19,173 bases of DNA from positions 1 through 19,173 of the forward strand of contig JAHJQU010000413.1 of NCBI GenBank assembly GCA_018819005.1. The letters are read 5' to 3'. The notes beneath the pieces were generated by a model. It saw only the letters and a list, made by a program, of their open reading frames with translations. It was not told the origin of the DNA and ran no database searches. This document shows positions 6,681 through 13,849 of this stretch, one piece after another. Positions within the stretch are counted from its first letter, which is position 1. Each line of letters begins with the position of its first letter. This stretch comes from Pseudomonadota bacterium. GTDB lineage: Bacteria; Desulfobacterota; Desulfobacteria; Desulfobacterales; RPRI01. The position numbers and the translations under genes were made by a program.

Positions 6681-6806
6681 CGGCTTCGTAAAAAGATAGT
6701 TTTTCACACTAAGGCACAAAGGCACAAAGAAAGGCTATTGAAAACATCCAGTCTTGTCTTTGTGTTCTCCGCGATTTTTGTGTGAGAACGACTTTTTACT
6801 TTGCCG
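6681..6806. repeat. 126-bp element with imperfect terminal inverted repeats
   Basis: The ends CGGCTTCGTAAAAAG (6681-6695) and CTTTTTACTTTGCCG (6792-6806) are inverted relative to each other, and the match continues inward to CACAC on both sides (about 27-29 bp with gaps). Inside are GGCACAAAGGCACAAAGA and the partly complementary TCTTTGTGTTCTCC. The whole can fold into one long imperfect stem. It fills the gap between the ATPase-like pseudogene and the MshE-like gene. It resembles the CACAAAG-type interspersed repeats of deltaproteobacteria and has no coding capacity of its own, like a MITE. Confidence 0.7.
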
Positions 6807-6839
6807 TCCGAATTTCGACTTTTTACAGTCCATCAAAGT

Positions 6840-8282
6840 TCAGTTTGCAAAATAGACTGCGTCCTGTCCTCTGTTTCTCATGATTTCCGCAACATACGCA
6901 GCTTTTTCAGGCAGTTTCCGGATAGCTTCCTTTGCCTCAGCTTCACCGGCAAAACCGTTTTTAAGGACTATCGAAAAAACAAGGCCGTCATTTCTGTCCC
7001 ACGATGGTATCAGACGGATGCCCGGCTGATCCGCGGGATAGTCCTTGAACAACTGGTAAGCCTCATTAAGGCCTCTCTTTTGCGCGATCTGCACCCATAT
7101 TTTCCCCGGCGGGAGGGGATTATCTTTCACCGGTATTGCTGGAAAATGTATCGACTCTCCGGCCCAGACCCTGTTCATATCTCTTATCTGGGGGTTCGCT
7201 TTTATCAGCGCCTGATAGCGGGCGGTTTCGATGCTTCCGTAAATCTCCCGCAACAGACGAAACACTGTTCCGCCACGCCGAATCTTCAGATATCCGAGAC
7301 TCCCGGGTATTGCAGGCTCAGGCTTCGATACCTCCAAAGCCTTCTGCACCGGCGGAGGTGTGACATCCGGCGTGACGATCACCACCGGTTTTACGACATT
7401 AACCGGGGCGGTCACAACCGATTCTATCACAGCAGCCCTGTTTTGAACAGGTTCCGGTTGTTTTTCCGCAGGCTTCAGAGAGGAAGCCGACTTGGTACCG
7501 TTCAATAATCCGGGCATCAATGCCACAATAACCAGAAGCATTACAGTGAGAAGTCCCACCGTAGCCCATCTTTCTTTTCTTATCAGTCCCGGCATCAGCC
7601 GCCTTGAAGTAGAGCGAACCAGAAACCAGCCGGCTCTCGTCCGGTTTTGAATTATCAGCGCAAGCATAATCTGATGACAGAAGGTGATAATCTTTCGCGG
7701 ATAGCCGCCTGTAGCCAGATATACCGCCCATATCCCGGGAAGTGTGAAGATTTCAGGCATATCGGACGGTCGGCCGCCCCGTGCAAGCCGGAAACGGATC
7801 ATCAATCTTGTTTCCCTGAAATTCAGGGGTTTCAGAAAAGAATATCGGTTGACCTGTCCGCGAAGTTCGCGTGTGCTTTCAGAATCTGCCTGAATTCGTT
7901 CTGGGCGAAGATGACTATCTGGAGGAGCTTGAATTCATTAGTTTCGTAGTTGAGAAACTCGCGGAGTATTTCCATACAGAATTCCGGGAGTTTCTGCCCC
8001 TCGTCTATTATAAGCACGACCGTTTTCTTTTCGTCCACGCCTTTCCGGAACAGATATTTTTTAATATATTCCTTTAGCTGCCACTCGCTCTCTTCCTCCC
8101 CCGATCCGGACATGCCGAAGGTAATCGCGACGGTGGTCAGAAATTCGCGGGGATTGCTGAAAGATGGCCAGCTCCAGTTGCTGGAGGCAGGCCAGGTGTT
8201 CCGTTGACTGGAAGAAAAATTCCGGCTCCGGCGAATTAGAGAAAGGTTCTTTATGCAGATTCAGGATCTTGAAATAATCCAT
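6840..8282 (-). pseudogene. ExeA/GspA/MshM-like AAA ATPase with periplasmic LysM-like tail, broken
   Basis: Three frames together make one ExeA-type protein. It starts at ATG 8282 with the typical DYFKILNLHKEPFSNSPEP and reaches LQQLELAI at 8163. It then jumps one frame to PSFSNPREFLTTVAITFGMS, a join that skips the expected 35-45 residues holding the Walker A loop. Walker B is present (KTVVLIIDEGQKL). A second break near 7853 (GCGGACAGGTC, one G short of ADRVNRYSFLKPLNF) shifts to the frame carrying ATGGYPRKIITFCHQ. A membrane segment follows (LLTVMLLVIVALMPGLL), then a proline-rich linker and a periplasmic LysM-like part (LKIRRGGTVFRLLREIYG ... VWAGESIHFPAI). Such proteins are thought to help place the secretin in peptidoglycan. 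Without the P-loop it cannot bind ATP normally. Confidence 0.85.
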
Positions 8283-8347
8283 TTAACGATACCTTTAGTC
8301 ATTCCGCCAGAGCACGTCACAATGATGATTCTTCTCCCAATATAAAA

Positions 8348-9925
8348 TTATTTCGCTGCGGGCGGCGCCTGTTTCGCATCCGCAACACTTAACTGCTGCA
8401 GAATTTTCGGCGTGATGAAGATGAGCACCTCTTCCATTTTTTCGCTCTTCGATTCGCCCTTGAAAAGCCAGCCCATGACCGGAATATCCTTTAGCCAGGG
8501 TACGCCTGCGTCTCCACCGAGGGCTCTTTGCTTGGTAAGCCCCGAAATTACGATGGTCTCACCGTCTTTTGCGATAAGTGAGGTCACCGTCTGTTTCTTG
8601 ATGATAAAGGGGTTTCCATCGACAGACCTGGATGTATCCACCTCGTCTTTCTTGACGATGATCTTCATCAGCAGGTTTTTTCCATCTATGACATGCGGCG
8701 TGATTTCCAGACGAAGTACGACATCCTCAAACTTTACAGTCCTTGTGGGCGGGCTGACGGAGGTATCAAGCGTCGAATAAGGAATTTTTTCACCGTTTTC
8801 CGTAAAGGCCATCTGATTATCAAGAGTTGTGATCGAAGGACTCGAGAGGATGTTCAGCTTGCCGTCCTTCTGGAGGGCGTTTAACTGCATCTCGAGGATA
8901 TTCCCACCAAGGGCCCCGAACATGAGGCCGAGCGAACCAGACGCTGCCCCTGTCATCGCGGCTGGGAAGTTGACGCCAAACCCATGGTCGCTGATTCCGC
9001 TGCTTCCGTATAGAGGTGTATAACCGCCATCCAGGGGATTGGTGGCCGGGGTCGTGCTGCCGCTTGAACCGCCCGGCGTTATATAGAGGTCGCGGTTTCC
9101 GATGCCGCGTCTGGTCATCCCGCCCCACTGAATTCCCAAATCCCGGGCAGTATCCTTCGACGTCTCCACGATGTTGGCCTTGATCTGTATCTGGGGAGTC
9201 GGCTTGTCGATCGCTTCTATTATTGGTATCATTTTGATAATATCATCCCTGATTGCCGAAATTATCAGGGAGTTGCTGTGTCCATCCACACGGACAGATC
9301 CGCGCGGCTTGTCCTCCTTGTTCCTGACGAGGAGACTCTCAAGATTTTCCTTCAGATCCTGTGGTTTAGCATAGTCTATAGGAATAACAACGGTGCGAAG
9401 GGGTTCAACCCAATTTATTCCCTGTTCCTGAACTTTTCGCTTCAGAGCCAGATCAGCGTCCTCCAGCGTCATTACGCGGATGACATCGCCTTCCCACGCG
9501 TAAGTGAGACCCTGTGTCCGCAAAATCCCGTTGAAAGCCTGGTTCCACGGAACATCCCGGAAATCAATCGTCATTTCCCCCTTGATCTCGTTCTTCACGA
9601 GGATGTTCATGTCCACGATCCGGGCAAGGGCTCGCAGAATGGTCCTTACGTCAGCCTGGCGCAACTTAAGGTTAACCGCCTGCGTCGGAAGTTCCCGGAT
9701 GGTCTCTTCCGTCAGGTCCGTTCCGACAAGCTGCTGCGCGAAAGCCGCGCCCCTGTCACGGGGAGCCGGGGAATGGCCTGTGGCTGTTTCCCCCATTGTG
9801 GACCATTTGTCGAAGAGGGGATCCTTTTTGACGGTCTCATTGCCGGCGCAGCCGAAAAGCAGCATTGCAGACAGAAGGATGCCCGTCAGGCCTCCCCACG
9901 GATATTTAGATTTGATGTAAGCCAT
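8348..9925 (-). CDS. Outer-membrane secretin, MshL/PilQ/GspD family
   Basis: A 525-residue lipoprotein secretin that forms the outer-membrane channel for the pilus. I choose the ATG at 9925: GGGAGG lies five bases upstream and it starts a lipoprotein signal peptide ending LLFGC (Cys26). The upstream ATG at 9958 lies within the preceding gene. A secretin N-terminal domain follows (about residues 80-150, NLKLRQADVRTILRALARIV), then N-domains with VIPIDYAKPQDLKENLESLL. A Gly/Ser/Thr-rich insert (GGSSGSTTPATNPLDGG) precedes the C-terminal secretin domain, with the family signature VPWLKDIPVMGWLFKG and EEVLIFITPKIL. It is intact and lies directly after the PilP/MshK-like gene, as mshL does in MSHA loci. 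Confidence 0.93.
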   Translation of the reverse strand: MAYIKSKYPWGGLTGILLSAMLLFGCAGNETVKKDPLFDKWSTMGETATGHSPAPRDRGAAFAQQLVGTDLTEETIRELPTQAVNLKLRQADVRTILRALARIVDMNILVKNEIKGEMTIDFRDVPWNQAFNGILRTQGLTYAWEGDVIRVMTLEDADLALKRKVQEQGINWVEPLRTVVIPIDYAKPQDLKENLESLLVRNKEDKPRGSVRVDGHSNSLIISAIRDDIIKMIPIIEAIDKPTPQIQIKANIVETSKDTARDLGIQWGGMTRRGIGNRDLYITPGGSSGSTTPATNPLDGGYTPLYGSSGISDHGFGVNFPAAMTGAASGSLGLMFGALGGNILEMQLNALQKDGKLNILSSPSITTLDNQMAFTENGEKIPYSTLDTSVSPPTRTVKFEDVVLRLEITPHVIDGKNLLMKIIVKKDEVDTSRSVDGNPFIIKKQTVTSLIAKDGETIVISGLTKQRALGGDAGVPWLKDIPVMGWLFKGESKSEKMEEVLIFITPKILQQLSVADAKQAPPAAK

Positions 9926-9938
9926 CGGTGCCTCCCTT

Positions 9939-10451
9939 TTACTCCACCATGGGCACACTTATCGTTGCCCCGATTCCGCGGTTTTCGATCACGACCTTTA
10001 CGGGGGAAATACTTCTCAGCATATACCCCTTCACGTCGAGAGCTTCGCCTTCCTTATATTCCATGCCATTTACGATAGCCATCTTCTTACTGCCCACCTC
10101 GAAGTAACCGCTATAGACGAATTCAATCTTCACAACAGCGGCGTCTTCTTTCGCCTTTCTGGCTTTGGCCTCGTTCCACTTCATGAGGTCCCTGCTGCTC
10201 AGGAAAGGGTCCCGCGCCCATTCTTTTTCAGCGCGGGCAAGGATCAGTGTGCCGGGATTTTTCATCGTGTCCGTTTTAAGACTCCCCGCCACACTGCTTA
10301 CGAATGTATTCAGTTCAGCGGTCTTCTGTGCAATATTTTCCGTTGTTCCCGGGCTTTTCTTTTTGGGCGACAGGTAAACAAAGGCGGCGATAATTATCGC
10401 GATCGCCATCACTCCCAGAATGATCTTCTCCCGCTTAGCCAGTTTAGCCAT
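9939..10451 (-). CDS. Pilus assembly protein, MshK/PilP-like
   Basis: A 170-residue protein with one N-terminal membrane anchor (KIILGVMAIAIIIAAFVYL, about residues 9-27), a basic linker and a C-terminal beta-rich periplasmic part: IEFVYSGYFEVGSKKMAIVN, EYKEGEALDVKGYMLRSISP and VKVVIENRG. This resembles the GspC/PilP homology region (a short beta domain that contacts the secretin). The sequence is not highly conserved, so the call rests on length, topology and the position between PilO-like and secretin genes. It begins 15 bases after the PilO-like stop, with GAGGAGG in between, and ends 13 bases before the secretin start. Confidence 0.78.
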   Translation of the reverse strand: MAKLAKREKIILGVMAIAIIIAAFVYLSPKKKSPGTTENIAQKTAELNTFVSSVAGSLKTDTMKNPGTLILARAEKEWARDPFLSSRDLMKWNEAKARKAKEDAAVVKIEFVYSGYFEVGSKKMAIVNGMEYKEGEALDVKGYMLRSISPVKVVIENRGIGATISVPMVE

Positions 10452-10466
10452 AACAAACCTGCCTCC

Positions 10467-11006
10467 TCATCCTACGGCCACCCAGATCTTCATACTGAAT
10501 TCCATGGCGTCCGGTTTCTGCTGAATCGAAATCTCTTCGATATGCTGTATGTAGGGGATGGCCCCAAGATTGATGAGAAATTTCCGAAGGTCAAAAAATT
10601 TTCCCCTGATGATGGCGTCCACCGACAGAAATTTGCCGCTGTTCGTCACGGTGGACGGATTCGGAACAGCCGAAGCAAGTGACATTCCGCTCTTCTTTGC
10701 CGCTGTTCTGAAAACGAGAGGAAGCGTAGTGATCTCCTTATGATCCAGTATGCCTTTTTCCGGGAGGGGCAGTATCTCCGAGTCCTTCTTCTCGATCCTG
10801 GCCTTGAGAGCCTGATATAACGGCGCAAGCGCCCGCTGCTCTTCTATCCGGAACCTGACATCCTCAGTCTTCGCGGCAAGTTCCTCCATCGTCCTGTTTG
10901 ACGGAATGAACCAGAGTAATATAAAAAGGATAACGCCGATCAGGCAAACCCCCATATATAAAATGCTCCGCGGCGGAATTTTAAAATTCAGCTTCATATC
11001 AGCCAT
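10467..11006 (-). CDS. Pilus assembly protein, PilO/MshJ-like
   Basis: A bitopic inner-membrane protein of about 179 residues: a short cytoplasmic start, one membrane segment (YMGVCLIGVILFILLWFI), a coiled-coil region (EELAAKTEDVRFRIEEQRAL) and a C-terminal periplasmic ferredoxin-like part (FFDLRKFLINLGAIPYIQHI and SMKIWVAV). This is the usual PilO plan; PilO pairs with PilN to link the cytoplasmic ring to the secretin. The ATG at 11006 is preferred because GGAGG lies nine bases upstream; it overlaps the PilM-PilN gene by eight bases. An ATG at 10997 (MKLNF) is an alternative. Confidence 0.82.
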   Translation of the reverse strand: MADMKLNFKIPPRSILYMGVCLIGVILFILLWFIPSNRTMEELAAKTEDVRFRIEEQRALAPLYQALKARIEKKDSEILPLPEKGILDHKEITTLPLVFRTAAKKSGMSLASAVPNPSTVTNSGKFLSVDAIIRGKFFDLRKFLINLGAIPYIQHIEEISIQQKPDAMEFSMKIWVAVG

Positions 11007-12864
11007 GGATCTTTTCCTCCACATTCATATTCAGGATAAAATGGAGCGCTTCACCCTTAAGGTAAGGTTCCACCGAGCTCTTGCCGATAGTCACCTGATT
11101 GAAAAGGGGTGAAGCATCAAGTATCATAATATACCTCGCAAGGGCGGCTTCCAGTTTCTCCCGTTCGGTCAGGATGATTCCCTCCAGCGTCATCTTCTCA
11201 ACCCGCGCCTTCGGATTCTGCCCGGGTGTCTTGGCGTCAACGCTGCTCTGTGTAAAACTGAGGCTGGCCTTCATATCGAGAAGGCGGATGTTCTCCGGCG
11301 TCAGCTCGGTAATCTCACCGATTACCACCATGCCGAGATACCGGTCGGCATAAACCTTTGAGAGCTCCTGCCGCTGGTTGACCACGTCAACCATTTTCGT
11401 AAGCTGGTTCCGATCGACGGTTGGGCCAAGCCGGGTTAGCTCTGTTTCCAATCCGGCAATCGCCGTTTTCTTCTGCCCGATTGTATGAATCCGGTTAAAG
11501 AATACCCCGGAGCAGATAAGAAAAACGACTACGACGGCAGCGATAATCGCCCTGTTGATCCGCTTTGCGCTCTCCTCACTCTCCTTCTCCTTGCTGGTGA
11601 ACAGGAGGTTCGGAGTATTGACGTTGTCCGAAAGGGCTATCCCCAAGGCCGGCGCGAAGGCTATGCGCTCCGAGAGGCACCCGGAGTCGTCCACATCCTG
11701 GCAGACCGGAATCGAATCCTGCACGCTCAGCGGGTCCAGCACTTCACAGGCAATTCCGAGCTGAGTGCCGAGATAGTCGATCATGGGCGGGTAGATGTTC
11801 ATGGCGCAGGAGACGAAGATCCTGTCGATTTTTTCGTTGCCCTGGATCGAGGTAAAGTTCTCGAAGGTTCTTTCCACCTGACGGGCGAGCCGGTCCAGGG
11901 CGGGCTGAATCATCTCGAAAACCTTATCTTCAGTGAGATCGAAGTCGGCATACGCTTTATGAGGATCAGTTGAATCCGGGCTGATGGAAAGTATTATTTT
12001 ACGGGCATCTTCAGGTGTCAGGGGAGCCGCCTCATTGTATTTCAAATAGCTGTACTGCCCGATCAGGGATTCCACCATGCTGCTGATTCCCGCCCTAATC
12101 CCTCGCGTCATAACGAGGTTGCCCTCTGAATAGACGTCAATCCGCGAAAAATCATTTCCGATGAAGAGACTGGTATGCGGACCTTCCTCTGTCGGCATCC
12201 ATCCGGTCCGGAAAAGGTTCTGTCCCGCAAACGGGACTATCGATATCCCTGCAAGGGGCCAGCCTATTCTGAAAAAGAGGTCTTTGAGAGCCTCCACCTC
12301 CCTGCGGGGCGCTATGTAGAACATGACTGCCAGCTTGGGAACGCCCTGCTCGACTACCTCACCCTGGACTTCGAAATCAAAGATCATCTCTTTTTCGTCG
12401 AAGGGAACTTCCTTTTTGGCAGTCCAGAAAACCGCGTTACGGATCTGTTTCTTGCCGACCCTTGGGATGCGTATGCTGCGCAGTTCGACATGGGCCGACG
12501 ACATGATGACCCACAAGTCCGACTGCTTCGGGGATCCGCAGGCCGATGAGAGGGATGACTTCAGGAAGGCCGCGAATTGAGGCGAATCCATGGGAGTTTC
12601 AGGCGGCAGGGCGAAGCGCCGACGGTCAATGATCTTCGTGGAACCCACTAAGCCTGTTGTGGTTCGGACAATACGGAGATACTCATGGCCGATATCGATG
12701 CCTGTTGTGGACGATTTTCCGGAGGAAATTGAAAACTTTGCTGGAGACCTGACGGTCCCGGGCTTTTTGGTTGGGGGTTCGGCAGGAGCCGACCCTAACT
12801 CCTCCTTGCTGCGGATGACCTTAAGAAGCTTTTCCGTTGATGTAATGTCACCGAGTTGAGTCAC
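10999..12864 (-). CDS. PilM-PilN fusion, MshI-like pilus alignment protein
   Basis: A 621-residue protein that joins two functions usually split between genes. Residues about 50-400 form a PilM-like actin-fold ATPase (GIDIGHEYLRIVRTT, then VIMSSAHVELRSIRIPRVGK and FWTAKKEVPFDEKEM, and IDRIFVSCAMNIYPPMIDYL). A single membrane segment at about 436-458 (AIIAAVVVVFLICSGVFF) leads into a PilN-like domain with a coiled coil (KKTAIAGLETELTRLGPTVD) and VVIGEITELTPENIRLLDMK. The start is GTG at 12864 with AGGGG seven bases upstream. It is the first gene of the operon, and a TATTAT element lies about 20 bases upstream. The N-terminal 45 residues are low complexity. Together with the PilO-like partner it would form the inner-membrane alignment ring. 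Confidence 0.85.
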   Translation of the reverse strand: MTQLGDITSTEKLLKVIRSKEELGSAPAEPPTKKPGTVRSPAKFSISSGKSSTTGIDIGHEYLRIVRTTTGLVGSTKIIDRRRFALPPETPMDSPQFAAFLKSSLSSACGSPKQSDLWVIMSSAHVELRSIRIPRVGKKQIRNAVFWTAKKEVPFDEKEMIFDFEVQGEVVEQGVPKLAVMFYIAPRREVEALKDLFFRIGWPLAGISIVPFAGQNLFRTGWMPTEEGPHTSLFIGNDFSRIDVYSEGNLVMTRGIRAGISSMVESLIGQYSYLKYNEAAPLTPEDARKIILSISPDSTDPHKAYADFDLTEDKVFEMIQPALDRLARQVERTFENFTSIQGNEKIDRIFVSCAMNIYPPMIDYLGTQLGIACEVLDPLSVQDSIPVCQDVDDSGCLSERIAFAPALGIALSDNVNTPNLLFTSKEKESEESAKRINRAIIAAVVVVFLICSGVFFNRIHTIGQKKTAIAGLETELTRLGPTVDRNQLTKMVDVVNQRQELSKVYADRYLGMVVIGEITELTPENIRLLDMKASLSFTQSSVDAKTPGQNPKARVEKMTLEGIILTEREKLEAALARYIMILDASPLFNQVTIGKSSVEPYLKGEALHFILNMNVEEKIHG

Positions 12865-13138
12865 TTCAGAACCCCTTTCCTTATAATAGTTGATCCTGCG
12901 ACCCTCATATGTATCTGATCCTTTGAGCTTCCGACATTCTGATGGCCTTTTGCCTGTTATCAGAAGTGCCTGGATACTGTCAAGTTTTTTTATTCATTAA
13001 AGCTATTTGCTCAACTTCCATTTGGAGAAGGAGGTTAAGATATAAAATTGCTTTTTACGAGTTCATCAACATTATCTTTTTAAAATCTTATAATATCATT
13101 TTCAGCGAGTTTGCCTGTCAGGAAAACCTTATTTTGTC

Positions 13139-13156
13139 TGTAGGGAAATCCCTACA
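13139..13156. promoter_or_regulatory. Perfect 18-bp palindrome, possible operator
   Basis: TGTAGGGA-AA-TCCCTACA has two perfect 8-bp arms around a 2-bp centre, the geometry of a homodimeric repressor or activator site. It lies 261 bases before mraZ and 275 bases before the pilus operon start. I do not recognise the regulator. Confidence 0.45.
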
Positions 13157-13218
13157 AAGAGAGATTTTTGCTCAACTCCCGGAAAATTGTTTTGAAAACT
13201 CCTTGCAAGTTTAATTAC

Positions 13219-13235
13219 ATCCACAATTATCCACA
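13219..13235 (+). promoter_or_regulatory. DnaA-box-like pair
   Basis: TTATCCACA at 13227-13235 is a perfect match to the DnaA-box consensus. A second ATCCACA (13219-13225, in ACATCCACA) sits 10 bp upstream in the same orientation. They lie about 165 bases before mraZ in AT-rich DNA. Binding by DnaA is an inference from the consensus. Confidence 0.45.
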
Positions 13236-13310
13236 AATTTATATTGCGTTTTATTCGTTTTAAGGCTTATAAATTATTATAAAAATAATTACAAGTATTT
13301 TATTTTTTTC

Positions 13311-13341
13311 TTGACACATACATTAAATTGTATCATTTATA
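13311..13341 (+). promoter_or_regulatory. Likely promoter of the dcw cluster
   Basis: A perfect -35 hexamer TTGACA is at 13311-13316. The -10 is ambiguous in the AT-rich DNA downstream: TATCAT at 13331 is closest to consensus but only 14 bases away, and TTTATA at 13336 has a 19-base spacer. The MraZ-type repeats begin just downstream, as in other mraZ promoters. Confidence 0.5.
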
Positions 13342-13349
13342 TATAAAAA

Positions 13350-13394
13350 GTGGGCCAAAGTGGTTATATCTGGATAATCATGCATAAAAATGGT
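13350..13394 (+). promoter_or_regulatory. MraZ operator (10-bp-periodic TGG repeats)
   Basis: GTGGG (13350), GTGGT (13360), CTGGA (13370) and ATGGT (13390) occur at exact 10-bp steps, with a degenerate ATGCA at 13380. E. coli MraZ binds GTGG[G/T] direct repeats with 5-bp spacers upstream of its own gene, so this is very likely the autoregulatory operator. The last repeat overlaps the GGTGGA ribosome-binding site of mraZ. Confidence 0.75.
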
Positions 13395-13399
13395 GGAAT

Positions 13400-13846
13400 A
13401 TGTTTAGAGGAACATCTTTTCATACGATAGATTCCAAAGGCCGCATAATAATTCCCGCAAGGTTCCGCGATATAATTAAAAACGGGGATCAGGACGGGGT
13501 TGTTGTGTCAAGAATGGACGGAACTCTTTACGCATATCCTTCTGAAGAATGGAGAAAGATAGAAAACAAGATTCTCTCTCTTGCCGAAAAAAGTGACAGC
13601 ATGCGCCGCTTCAGGAGAATATTTATCGGAGCGGCATTTGAATGCTCCTGCGATAAACAGGACAGGATCCTGGTTCCGCCTGCCTTAAGACAGTACGCTG
13701 AGCTCGAAAAAGATATCGTACTTGTCGGAGCCCTTGATCATTTTGAAATCTGGTCGCTTGAAAAATGGAATATAGAACTGGAAGAGATGGAAAATGACAA
13801 CAAAAAGGAGGATGTAAGAAACGAAATTGCGAAATTAGGAATCTGA
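13400..13846 (+). CDS. mraZ: Transcriptional regulator MraZ
   Basis: A 148-residue DNA-binding protein of the AbrB-like swapped-hairpin fold, which assembles into rings and controls the dcw operon. Both MraZ half-domains are visible with their D-x-x-x-R motifs: DSKGRIIIPARF (about residues 11-22) and DKQDRILVPPALR (about 80-92). The C-terminus is an acidic/charged helix. GGTGGA stands only about three bases before the ATG. It opens the cluster and is followed three bases after its stop by rsmH, the standard order. The operator repeats just upstream support autorepression. Confidence 0.96.
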   Translation: MFRGTSFHTIDSKGRIIIPARFRDIIKNGDQDGVVVSRMDGTLYAYPSEEWRKIENKILSLAEKSDSMRRFRRIFIGAAFECSCDKQDRILVPPALRQYAELEKDIVLVGALDHFEIWSLEKWNIELEEMENDNKKEDVRNEIAKLGI

Positions 13847-13849
13847 TAT

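Larger units (their letters stand above)
12865..13399. other. Divergent intergenic region between the pilus operon and the dcw cluster
   Basis: 535 bases without a convincing gene, strongly AT-rich in the right half. On the pilus side, a -10-like TATTAT (minus strand, 12883-12888) precedes the first gene but lacks a good -35. An inverted repeat TTCTGAT-N15-ATCAGAA spans 12937-12965. An AT-only inverted repeat AATTATT-N5-AATAATT lies at 13272-13290. The palindrome, DnaA-box, promoter and MraZ sites are listed separately. A sigma-54 -24/-12 element was not seen by eye on either strand. Confidence 0.7.

Noticed and set aside
6801..7508. 235-codon plus-strand frame opposite the ATPase pseudogene
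   Set aside because: The opposite strand carries recognisable ExeA-type sequence (LysM-like tail and membrane segment), so this is an antisense shadow.
9278..10078. 266-codon plus-strand frame opposite the secretin
   Set aside because: It lies antisense to an intact, clearly recognised secretin and PilP-like gene; its translation shows no domain pattern.
12942..13214. 90-codon plus-strand frame in the divergent region
   Set aside because: It has no ribosome-binding site at its start, begins inside an inverted repeat, has odd composition and shows no recognisable domain.
12865..13399. Sigma-54 promoter for the pilus operon
   Set aside because: Scanning by eye for GG-N10-GC on both strands gave no credible -24/-12 site.
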